From NCBI GenBank assembly GCA_030673585.1, contig DAOVIU010000117.1, positions 1 to 5,526 of the forward strand: a DNA stretch of 5,526 bases, read 5' to 3'. Positions 1-5,526 of this stretch are shown here, one piece after another. A program made the translations under genes and the position numbers. The DNA comes from Pseudomonadota bacterium. Its GTDB lineage: Bacteria; Desulfobacterota; BSN033; G020346125. Under the pieces are notes generated by a model. That model searched no databases and was not told the origin of the DNA. It saw only the letters and a program-made list of their open reading frames with translations. Numbering within the stretch: position 1 is the stretch's first letter; every line of letters begins with the position of its first letter.

Positions 1-526
1 ATTCCTGGAGGGGATCGATGTAAATGGTATGAATGCCGAACTGTAGACGGACTTTCTCCTCGTACTTATGCAGGGAACGGCTCCCCTCTTTGAGGGTGAG
101 AATATTGACGGGATATCCCTTGGAGGCCAGTACGTATCCTCCCAACTCCCAGTTGCCCAGGTGGGGGGTGACGCAGATGACCCCCTTTCCCCTTTTGAGG
201 GCCCTCGCGAGATGTTCCTCCCCAACCTCTCGCTCGACGAGTTTCCATTTGTTGGATACATCCAATCGATGCATGGACATATAATCGAGGAGCTTGTGGG
301 AATAATTTTGAAAGCACCTCTTCGCCAGCTTGTTTATCTTCTTTTCACTATATTGTCCCTTGCCGATTACCCTCAGGTTTTCCTTTACGCCCTCACGGGT
401 TTGTTTCGTCAAGGGGAAAATGAGGTGATTTCCCACGGTGGTGAAAAAGGGATGCAACCGCCTCGGGACCAAGCCTGAAAAGAGCCAAAAGAGGAACAAG
501 TAAATGCCGACCTGCCAATTGGACAT
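1..526 (-). CDS. LpxL/HtrB-family lipid A (lysophospholipid) acyltransferase, C-terminus missing
   Basis: The frame is open from the ATG at 526 through the left edge (175 residues visible, roughly 60% of a usual 290-310). This family transfers an acyl chain onto a lipid A precursor at the inner face of the cytoplasmic membrane. Seen: a hydrophobic N-terminal anchor (GIYLFLFWLFSGLV, residues 7-20), ENLRVIG (49-55), a CFQNYSHKLLDY segment (71-82), and then VTPHLGNWELGG. The last contains the catalytic H-x4-E of the family, His122 and Glu127 (codons at 163-161 and 148-146). The start is fixed by an in-frame TAA at 535-533 with no other start codon between it and the ATG. AAGGG (541-537), overlapping the upstream stop, is the probable ribosome site. 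The gap to the upstream gene is 13 bases, so it probably shares that operon. Whether it is a primary lauroyl-type, a secondary myristoyl-type or another acyltransferase cannot be told from this half. Confidence 0.9.
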   Translation of the reverse strand, partial: MSNWQVGIYLFLFWLFSGLVPRRLHPFFTTVGNHLIFPLTKQTREGVKENLRVIGKGQYSEKKINKLAKRCFQNYSHKLLDYMSMHRLDVSNKWKLVEREVGEEHLARALKRGKGVICVTPHLGNWELGGYVLASKGYPVNILTLKEGSRSLHKYEEKVRLQFGIHTIYIDPLQE

Positions 527-541
527 ATTCGGTTAACCCTT
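527..541 (-). promoter_or_regulatory. Ribosome site (AAGGG) and short gap before the acyltransferase gene
   Basis: The stop codon of the upstream gene is part of TAAGGG. AAGGG at 541-537 sits 10 bases before the ATG at 526. The gap leaves no room for a terminator or a full promoter, which supports read-through from the activase-related genes into the acyltransferase gene. Confidence 0.6.
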
Positions 542-1640
542 ATCGAGATGGCGAAGCGATGGTCCTGGAATGTCTTCTCCTCTCCAGAAGGTCGATAAAC
601 GCCTCAATTCGGGTGTCGATCCCCCCCTGGGCCGTATGTTCGTCGAAGATCAACGTGAGAATAGGGATGTCAAGATCCCTTTGAACCTTAGCCAAAATTG
701 TCTGGGCCACGAGCTCGGGCATACAGGTGAATGGAAAGATATGGATGATCCCGTCGACTCCCCTCTTGGCAAAAAGAACCGTCTTCCCCACTGATTCCAT
801 GCTTTCGCCTCCAGAAGGGAATCTCAGGTAAGGACGGGCGTATCTTGCGGAAAGCTTAAGTTGATTCCTCGTGAAGGGCTTAAAGCGGAAGCGGTCGTTC
901 ACCCAATCGCTCAGCCATACCGATTTCCATACCTCGATTCCCATACGAGCCAATCGCATATCGATTCCCGTATTGGCCGAAGGCTCTACGGTCATGAACA
1001 GTTCCCCGATAATGCCGATCCGGAGAGGGGTAACGCCGGGTCTCAGCGCAATTTTCCGAAACCAGCTGGAGGTCTTGAGCCTCGCGCGAAGAAGGCTGGG
1101 TAGGGACAGGCTTGAATCGATAAGCTGGACGGATTCCCTAAAAACCATGTCGGTTTCATTGGGAATGGCCTCCCGTGGTTTGGTATAGAAGTATCTCTTG
1201 AGAGCATAATCCAGGATGGAGAGCCTCACAAGTATGAGATAAAATAGCTTCAACAGAGCGCCCTTTGTCCGCAATCCGGCAACCTGTTTTATCAGATCCA
1301 GCATATCGGAGAGGCGATCGGGGTCCTCAGCGCTTCCCATGGTGAAACGGTAACCGAGGCCTTTCAGGATCTGGTTTTGAATAGCGTCATAATATCCGAA
1401 TCGACAGGGCCCTATTCCGCCGGGCATGAAGATGGCATCGGCCCCCGATTCCAATGCCTCGATCATATTTCCCAGGGTGAGTTTAAAGGGAAAACATGCG
1501 AATTCAGGCGAATATTTCGTCCCCAAATCCAAGGTTTTCCTCGTGGGCTTGGGGGGGAGGATCACATCAACCCCCCGGTCCCTGAAGAGTCGAGTAACGG
1601 CAATATGGAGCATTCCCAAATATGGGAACGTTAATTTCAC
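540..1640 (-). CDS. COG3581-type CoA-enzyme-activase-associated protein, second copy (B2), GTG start
   Basis: This 366-residue soluble protein is a paralog of the first COG3581-type gene. Shared blocks are TLDLGTKYSPEFACFPFK (Cys49), LGNMIEALESGAD, GIGPCRFGYYD (Cys79), the central GIIGELFMTVEPSAN (209-223), FPFTC (Cys306), DEH (333-335) and IDTRIEAFIDLL (TR at 343-344). Unlike the first copy it keeps the Asp-Glu-His motif and has far fewer cysteines, so Cys49, Cys79 and Cys306 stand out as the conserved trio. The start is a GTG that overlaps the upstream stop as GTGA. A good ribosome site (AAGGGG, 1651-1646) lies 5 bases before it, and the encoded MKLTFPYLG matches the family N-terminus, so this start is well supported. 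With C2 it forms a C-then-B pair, the order I recall for the large fused activase proteins. Likely an Fe-S partner of the activase or of its target enzyme; this is inference. Confidence 0.88.
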   Translation of the reverse strand: MKLTFPYLGMLHIAVTRLFRDRGVDVILPPKPTRKTLDLGTKYSPEFACFPFKLTLGNMIEALESGADAIFMPGGIGPCRFGYYDAIQNQILKGLGYRFTMGSAEDPDRLSDMLDLIKQVAGLRTKGALLKLFYLILVRLSILDYALKRYFYTKPREAIPNETDMVFRESVQLIDSSLSLPSLLRARLKTSSWFRKIALRPGVTPLRIGIIGELFMTVEPSANTGIDMRLARMGIEVWKSVWLSDWVNDRFRFKPFTRNQLKLSARYARPYLRFPSGGESMESVGKTVLFAKRGVDGIIHIFPFTCMPELVAQTILAKVQRDLDIPILTLIFDEHTAQGGIDTRIEAFIDLLERRRHSRTIASPSR

Positions 1641-1651
1641 CCTTTCCCCTT
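1637..1651 (-). promoter_or_regulatory. Ribosome site AAGGGG and GTGA overlap that decide the start of B2
   Basis: AAGGGG at 1651-1646 is followed by a 5-base spacer and the GTG at 1640-1638, which overlaps the upstream TGA (1639-1637). The spacing is close to ideal, and the protein begins exactly at the family-typical MK-[LI]-T-F-P, so the GTG is accepted as the start. Confidence 0.8.
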
Positions 1652-2644
1652 ACGATTTAGCTTTTCTTGCCGGTCGATGACGTCGAGGAAGGCCTCCAAT
1701 CGTGTAACGAGCCCTCCATCCGACCAGTGTTCATCGAAAATTAGGGAGAGCAGGGGGGTGTTTCCCATCCTCTTGACGTGATGGCTCACGATTTCCGAGT
1801 TGAAGGAATCCTGGCCGCACCCGAAGGAGGCCAGGTTGATAATTCCCTTTACCTCGGGATCCCCGGCGAAATGGAGGGCCGATCCTACCATCTCCTTACC
1901 AAAGGACCAGTAGACCCTTTTTGAGAGCTTCGAGATCTGCCGATCCACCTCCGTTTGGTTCAAGGATTCCGTGGTCATAATGCTATATCCCCTGGTTATT
2001 ACCTTTTCAGATATGCCCTTATTGAGGAAGGGATCGTTCAAATAGTATGGCCTACCGACCAGGCCTATTGTTGGCTTCCCCGTATTTTCTTCCCCTTGGG
2101 GACCGTACCCCTCGGAGGAGGATAGGCTCAGGTCCAGGGCCTTCTCGAAGGGTACTCCCCGTTGTCGAAGGTATTTGAAATTCCCCTGTCTCTCGAGGCC
2201 CTTTTGATAAGCTCGCCTTATCTTCTTTAAATCCCTGCTGAATAACTTACCCACCTTCTCATAGAAGTGGGACTCTGTAATCTTTTTCTTCCCCTTATAA
2301 TTGATGGGATAATCGATGAGGGGTGGGAGCGGCCCAACGGTATTGATTACCATATCGGGAAGCCCGAGGAATTTCGGGCACATGTATGCATCTTCTTCTA
2401 TGCTGATATATCTGGGAACGAACAAGAGATCGACCCGATCCTTGAGGGACAAAATGTGGCCGAAGTAGGCCTTGACGGGAAGGCACAGGTCGCTGACGGC
2501 AACGCTGGCCCCCTGGCTTACCATCCCTTTGGTGGTGTGGGTTGAGAGGATGACCTCACAGCCCAGTTCCTGGAGGAAGGTTTGCCAGAGGGGGAAGTAC
2601 CGATAGTAAAGAAGTCCCCTCGGAATTCCGACTTTCGCACTCAT
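1637..2644 (-). CDS. COG3580/DUF2229-type CoA-enzyme-activase-associated protein, second copy (C2)
   Basis: This 335-residue soluble protein is clearly paralogous to its upstream neighbour. It starts MSAKVGIPRGLLYYRYFPLW and continues with SDLCLPVK (Cys54), GHIL, FVPRY, AYMCPKFLGLPDM (Cys89). A basic helical stretch (about 120-162) is followed by the second half from IGLVGRPYYLND (193-204), then FGCGQDS (Cys276), DEH (304-306) and LVTRLEAFLDV (TR at 314-315). Compared with C1 it has single cysteines where C1 has paired ones (Cys89/90 and Cys275/278). That makes Cys54, Cys89 and Cys276 the likely essential set. The two copies agree in motifs but have diverged widely elsewhere, so the duplication is old. 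It overlaps C1 by ATGA and the next gene by GTGA. An AGGG at 2652-2649 sits 4 bases before its ATG. Family assignment is solid; function is uncharacterised. Confidence 0.88.
   Translation of the reverse strand: MSAKVGIPRGLLYYRYFPLWQTFLQELGCEVILSTHTTKGMVSQGASVAVSDLCLPVKAYFGHILSLKDRVDLLFVPRYISIEEDAYMCPKFLGLPDMVINTVGPLPPLIDYPINYKGKKKITESHFYEKVGKLFSRDLKKIRRAYQKGLERQGNFKYLRQRGVPFEKALDLSLSSSEGYGPQGEENTGKPTIGLVGRPYYLNDPFLNKGISEKVITRGYSIMTTESLNQTEVDRQISKLSKRVYWSFGKEMVGSALHFAGDPEVKGIINLASFGCGQDSFNSEIVSHHVKRMGNTPLLSLIFDEHWSDGGLVTRLEAFLDVIDRQEKLNRKGKG
2641..2644 (-). promoter_or_regulatory. 4-base stop/start overlap (ATGA) coupling C1 to C2
   Basis: The TGA at 2643-2641 overlaps the ATG at 2644-2642. 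A short AGGG (2652-2649) lies 4 bases upstream. Together with the two sister overlaps it suggests that four consecutive cistrons are translated as a coupled unit. Confidence 0.75.
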
Positions 2645-3657
2645 GATGCCCTGCGCTCACCATCTGAAGGGAATTTCCTGCGTCTAGCCGTATCCAAGAA
2701 GGCCTCAAGGCGGGTTACGATACCGCCCATCCCGGTATGTTCATCGATCATCAGGGCCATATATGGAGAAGTCCCCCTTTTGGCCTCAAAGGCAACAAGG
2801 GGCTCGATCATGGAATCAATACCGCAGGAGAAGCAGGTTACATAAATCAAGCCGTCGACTATCCTTGAGTCCAAGAAGTGAAGGGCGGCCCCCAGGATTT
2901 CCCTTCCCTGGGTCCAGTAAATGTCTTTTTTCAACCTTCGAAGGTGATGTTCGATGATATCCGGATGGACGCGTTCCTGGGTGTAACTTGATGCCTTGAA
3001 CTCCCTTATGCTCTTGAAGAGGTCGAAGTTGAAAAGAGCGTCATGGAGGTTGTAAGGATGGCCGATCACCCCGATTTTCATGGACTCATCTTCTTTCTTC
3101 TCGGTTGAGGGTTCATCGGTGAAACACCCATTGGTTTCGAAGGCGTTGATCAAATCCAGCACCGATACCCCATCTCTCATACGGCGTTGAAACTGATCAA
3201 ATTGCTCCCGGGCTTTGCTATAGGCCCTTCGAGTCTGAAGGAAATTATACTTTAGCTTTCTTCCCACCTTTGAGAGGGCTCCTGATAATCGAGTCCCTCG
3301 ATATCTCTCGTCGATGAAGGGGTCCAGTATGGGCGGTAGGTGGGGGACGGAGTACTTGATCATCTCGGGGAGGCCAGCCATCATCGGGCAACAGTAGCCC
3401 GTTTTATTATCGCTCAAAAGACGGGGGATAAAGAGATAATCGACCTTGTCCTCAATGTTGAGCACGTGGCCGAAGATCATCTTGATGGGTATGCAGACGT
3501 CATCGTCGGCAAATTTGAACCCCTCCTCCAGCACTCTCCTCGTGCTGGGGCGGGAGACTACCACCTGCGCCCCTAACTCCCTGAAGAATGTATTCCAGAG
3601 GGGGAAGTAATGGTAATACAGCAGTGCCCGGGGGATTCCTACTCGCATGGACATCAT
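2641..3657 (-). CDS. COG3580/DUF2229-type CoA-enzyme-activase-associated protein, first copy (C1)
   Basis: This 338-residue cytoplasmic protein opens with RVGIPRALLYYHYFPLW, the hallmark start of DUF2229 (the 'CoA enzyme activase uncharacterised domain'). It continues with DVCIPIK (Cys55), GHVL, FIPRL, then GYCCPMMAGLPEM (Cys89/Cys90). A helical, charged linker (about 130-192, acidic near its end) leads to the second half, which starts KIGVIGHPYN (194-203). CFSCGIDS (Cys275, Cys278), DEH (305-307) and IVTRLEAFLD (TR at 315-316) follow. The same order of elements is seen in its neighbour C2. It overlaps both flanking genes by 4 bases (ATGA), so translation is probably coupled. Start choice: ATGs at 3657, 3654 and 3648 are all in frame. 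The AGGG at 3665-3662 lies 4, 7 and 13 bases away from them respectively, and M-S-x-basic-VGIPR of C2 aligns with the 3654 start. The start may therefore be one codon inside the one given. A role as an Fe-S electron-transfer or assembly partner is inference. Confidence 0.88.
   Translation of the reverse strand: MMSMRVGIPRALLYYHYFPLWNTFFRELGAQVVVSRPSTRRVLEEGFKFADDDVCIPIKMIFGHVLNIEDKVDYLFIPRLLSDNKTGYCCPMMAGLPEMIKYSVPHLPPILDPFIDERYRGTRLSGALSKVGRKLKYNFLQTRRAYSKAREQFDQFQRRMRDGVSVLDLINAFETNGCFTDEPSTEKKEDESMKIGVIGHPYNLHDALFNFDLFKSIREFKASSYTQERVHPDIIEHHLRRLKKDIYWTQGREILGAALHFLDSRIVDGLIYVTCFSCGIDSMIEPLVAFEAKRGTSPYMALMIDEHTGMGGIVTRLEAFLDTARRRKFPSDGERRAS
3654..3657 (-). promoter_or_regulatory. 4-base stop/start overlap (ATGA) coupling B1 to C1
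   Basis: The TGA of the upstream gene (3656-3654) lies inside the ATG (3657-3655) of the downstream gene. A purine-rich AGGGA at 3665-3661, within the end of the upstream gene, can serve as ribosome site. A second ATG follows at once (3654), so ribosomes finishing the first gene could restart on either. This arrangement usually means translational coupling and similar subunit amounts. Confidence 0.75.
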
Positions 3658-4745
3658 TTTTCCCTGTCTTTTCTCTTCCGTTGGATCAGATCTACAAAGG
3701 CGCTGAGCCTGGTCATGATAGCGGTTTCGGAAAGGTTCTCCGCGAGGGAGAAGGGGAGAATCGGCATATCATAGTCCTTGCTCACGGTCCTCAGGATATT
3801 CTTGGCTACGGATTCCAACATGCACCCAAAGGGTAAGAGCTGGATGAGTCCATCGTAGGCCTCCCGCGCATAGAGAATGGCATATCCTATGGTGGCGTTG
3901 CATTCACCACCAATGTTGTGGGGGAGGTAACGCTTGGAAGCCCGTATGGCCTTGCTTTTCGATCCTTTTTTGAGAAGATCGAGGCGCACCGCGTGGGCAA
4001 TTTGAGATGTGAACCACATGGTCCTCGTTACCTCCACGCCCATCTCCCCCAGCCTCCTCTCAATATCCTGATTGGCGTGGGGGTTGATCACCATATATCC
4101 CTCTCCGGTGACGACCATCTTCAGGGGATGGCGAGTCCTATCCTGCTCGATACCGGCCAGCCTTGAACGTACATCCTCCCCGGCCATCTTCAGTTCTTTC
4201 AGATTGACAACCCCATCGACCAGTCTCAGGCATTCCGAGTAAATCCTCGTGGTTTCTCCCCTGTTGACTTCATAGGGCCTTATTTTGTGGGTCCATCTCT
4301 CCATTTCCTCGCACACCTTCATCTTTTTCCAGCTGAAAAGGAGGGCTCGGAGGGCATCGGCCAGGGATACTTCCCTTGTTCGCCGTTCCCTATCGAATTT
4401 CAGTAAATAGCTCCTCAGGATCTCCGTGTTGTCGAGGGTGACCCAGTTAAATCGATAGCCCATTTCCCTCAGGATGTTCTGTATCACGATATCATACATT
4501 CCCACCCGGCATGGACCGCGATCGCTTATCATACAGATTGTATCCGCGCCTTTTTCCAGTGCTTCAATGAAGTTGCCCAAGATAAATTTAAAGGGCAGGC
4601 AGGTAGACTCGGGGGAGTATTTTATTCCAAGGTCCAACGTCCGAGGGCTGGTCTTAGGCGGGATAACGAAATCGGGGCCGATTTTCCTACAAAGGGCATT
4701 GATGAAGATATCCATCTGCCCGCAATGTGGCACGGTGATTTTCAT
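3654..4745 (-). CDS. COG3581-type CoA-enzyme-activase-associated protein, first copy (B1), 2-hydroxyacyl-CoA dehydratase-like
   Basis: This 363-residue soluble protein has no signal peptide or membrane segment. The N-terminus MKITVPHCGQM, the block TLDLGIKYSPE-x-x-CLPFK (Cys49) and RGPCRVGMY (Cys79) are typical of the COG3581 group found beside or fused to HgdC-type activases. A central motif VVTGEGYMVINPHAN (about 211-225) opens the second half. LLPFGC (Cys308) and IMTRLSAFVDL (TR at 345-346) close it. The three cysteines resemble the three-Cys [4Fe-4S] sites of 2-hydroxyacyl-CoA dehydratase subunits; that role here is inference. Oddity: where the other three paralogs of this operon have Asp-Glu-His about 10 residues before TR, this one has Ala-Glu-Asn (3743-3735). 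It also has an extra Cys282 where the second copy has Ser280. The ATG fits the family N-terminus, but the likely ribosome site (AAAGG, overlapping the upstream stop) is rather far away. Its end overlaps the next gene by 4 bases. Exact biochemical function is unknown for the family. Confidence 0.87.
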   Translation of the reverse strand: MKITVPHCGQMDIFINALCRKIGPDFVIPPKTSPRTLDLGIKYSPESTCLPFKFILGNFIEALEKGADTICMISDRGPCRVGMYDIVIQNILREMGYRFNWVTLDNTEILRSYLLKFDRERRTREVSLADALRALLFSWKKMKVCEEMERWTHKIRPYEVNRGETTRIYSECLRLVDGVVNLKELKMAGEDVRSRLAGIEQDRTRHPLKMVVTGEGYMVINPHANQDIERRLGEMGVEVTRTMWFTSQIAHAVRLDLLKKGSKSKAIRASKRYLPHNIGGECNATIGYAILYAREAYDGLIQLLPFGCMLESVAKNILRTVSKDYDMPILPFSLAENLSETAIMTRLSAFVDLIQRKRKDREK

Positions 4746-4760
4746 GGGGGTGTTCTGCCT

Positions 4761-5526
4761 TTAGGTCCTGTTTTCCCACTTCCCGCATCGATCACCCCAA
4801 TAGGCGGTAACTTTTTCGCCTATGGAGAACTCCACTATCTCGCATCCATTTTCGCATTCGTTGCATTCCAAACTTCTGGTCTTGCACGGGAGGTTAATCA
4901 CCTCAAAGCCCTTAAAGTGGGTTTTGTCGCCACCATCCATCTGTTCCTGAGCCAGAAAGGCCGCACCGATAGCTCCCATCACGTTGAAAAATTTGGGGAT
5001 GTGGATTTTCTTGTCCAATTCTTCTTCGAATGCCGAAAGGATTCCCTCGTTGGCCGCAACGCCACCCTGAAAGATGATTGGTTCTAAGATTTCCTTTCCC
5101 TTGGCGACGTTGTTGAAGTAGTTCCTGACCAGCGCTTCGCATAGTCCGGCAATGATATCCTCCAGATTGCACCCTATCTGCTGTTTATGGACCATATCCG
5201 ATTCCGCGAAGACCGTGCACCGTCCCGCGATCCGGGCAGGGGATTTGGACTGGAGGGCATACTGGCCAAATTGATCAATGGGAATGCCAAGCCTCAAGGC
5301 CTGTTGATCCAAGAATGAACCGGTCCCCGCCGCGCAAACCGTATTCATGGCGAAATCGACGACCAATCCGTCCCTGATGATGATAATCTTGGAATCCTGT
5401 CCCCCTATTTCCAGAATCGTCCTGGCATCGGGGAGGAAATGGGTTGCCCCAACGGCGTGAGCAGTGATTTCATTCTTCACCACGTCGGCCCCAACCATCA
5501 CCCCTGCCAGTTGCCGAGCGCTGCCC
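4761..5526 (-). CDS. BadF/BadG/BcrA/BcrD-family activase ATPase (HgdC-like) with Cys-rich C-terminal tail, N-terminus missing
   Basis: This is the C-terminal part of an ASKHA-fold ATPase that activates 2-hydroxyacyl-CoA dehydratase-type enzymes by ATP-driven electron transfer in the cytoplasm. The frame is open to the right edge (254 codons visible, beginning GSARQLAG), so the GTG at 5501 is internal. Seen: the nucleotide-binding motif GGQDSK (5405-5388), then NTVCAAGTGSF with a Cys at 5336-5334, then GRCTVF with a Cys at 5219-5217, then GGVAANEG. The two cysteines are 39 residues apart, the same spacing as the pair that holds the dimer-bridging [4Fe-4S] cluster in Acidaminococcus HgdC (C127/C166). 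After the ATPase core, a tail of about 50 residues carries C-x6-C-x2-C-x3-C and a final GDRCGKW (cysteines between 4886 and 4785), which could bind a second cluster. It is the first visible gene of the operon, 15 bases before the next one. The family call is firm; the substrate enzyme is unknown. Confidence 0.93.
   Translation of the reverse strand, partial: GSARQLAGVMVGADVVKNEITAHAVGATHFLPDARTILEIGGQDSKIIIIRDGLVVDFAMNTVCAAGTGSFLDQQALRLGIPIDQFGQYALQSKSPARIAGRCTVFAESDMVHKQQIGCNLEDIIAGLCEALVRNYFNNVAKGKEILEPIIFQGGVAANEGILSAFEEELDKKIHIPKFFNVMGAIGAAFLAQEQMDGGDKTHFKGFEVINLPCKTRSLECNECENGCEIVEFSIGEKVTAYWGDRCGKWENRT

Noticed and set aside
68..478. Plus-strand open frame of 136 codons
   Set aside because: It lies wholly opposite the acyltransferase gene, whose minus-strand frame contains the family's H-x4-E motif. 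The plus-strand product resembles nothing I know and has no clear ribosome site.
527..539. Promoter or terminator between the last activase-related gene and the acyltransferase gene
   Set aside because: The gap is 13 bases, too short for a promoter of its own, and shows no stem-loop followed by a T-run on the coding strand.
2585..3609. Identical 15-base stretch at 2585-2599 and 3595-3609 as a possible direct repeat
   Set aside because: Both copies encode the conserved YFPLW near the N-terminus of the two DUF2229-type paralogs. Shared ancestry and codon choice explain it, and no repeat extends beyond the coding similarity.
1637..3657. Recent tandem duplication of the DUF2229-type genes
   Set aside because: Outside the motifs the two proteins differ greatly, including the linkers and cysteine pairs, so the copies are old and distinct.
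4725..5087. Plus-strand open frame of 120 codons
   Set aside because: It is a shadow of the activase gene, which has unambiguous ATPase and cysteine motifs on the minus strand.
5499..5501. GTG at 5501 as the true start of the activase gene
   Set aside because: The same frame stays open to the window edge and the codons before the GTG (GSARQLAG) match the conserved region preceding this point in activases. The gene is simply cut by the edge.

Overview
The window is gene-dense. All six genes lie on the minus strand, so transcription runs from right to left. Five genes are related to the ATP-dependent activators of 2-hydroxyacyl-CoA dehydratases. The sixth, cut by the left edge, is an LpxL/HtrB-type lipid acyltransferase. 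The lipid acyltransferase suggests a Gram-negative, lipid A-type bacterium. The oxygen-sensitive Fe-S activase machinery suggests an anaerobe. A Desulfobacterota-like or similar anaerobic lineage would fit, but the window has no marker that fixes taxonomy.

Layout in transcription order: (1) 5526-4761, the C-terminal part of a BadF/BadG/BcrA/BcrD-type activase ATPase (HgdC-like) with an added Cys-rich tail, cut by the right edge; (2) 4745-3654, a COG3581-type protein; (3) 3657-2641, a COG3580/DUF2229-type protein; (4) 2644-1637, a second COG3580/DUF2229-type protein; (5) 1640-540, a second COG3581-type protein; (6) 526-1, the N-terminal part of a lysophospholipid/lipid A acyltransferase. Genes 2-3, 3-4 and 4-5 overlap by 4 bases. 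The gaps between 1-2 and 5-6 are 15 and 13 bases. This looks like a single operon whose promoter lies beyond the right edge. No stretch above 15 bases is without a gene. I saw no RNA gene, mobile element, CRISPR array or convincing terminator.

How the genes may work together (inference): the activase would use ATP hydrolysis to push an electron from its dimer-bridging [4Fe-4S] cluster onto an Fe-S partner at very low potential. The four downstream proteins are distant paralogs. Each carries three positionally equivalent cysteines and a C-terminal TR-x-x-AF motif. They could be the Fe-S partners, either as two heterodimers or as a larger assembly. In other bacteria, as I recall, these same domains are fused into one large 'CoA-enzyme activase' protein. 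Here they are separate, and the two accessory types are each duplicated in a mirror order (B-C-C-B). No recognisable catalytic dehydratase subunit, substrate-activating enzyme or transporter is present, so the substrate is unknown.
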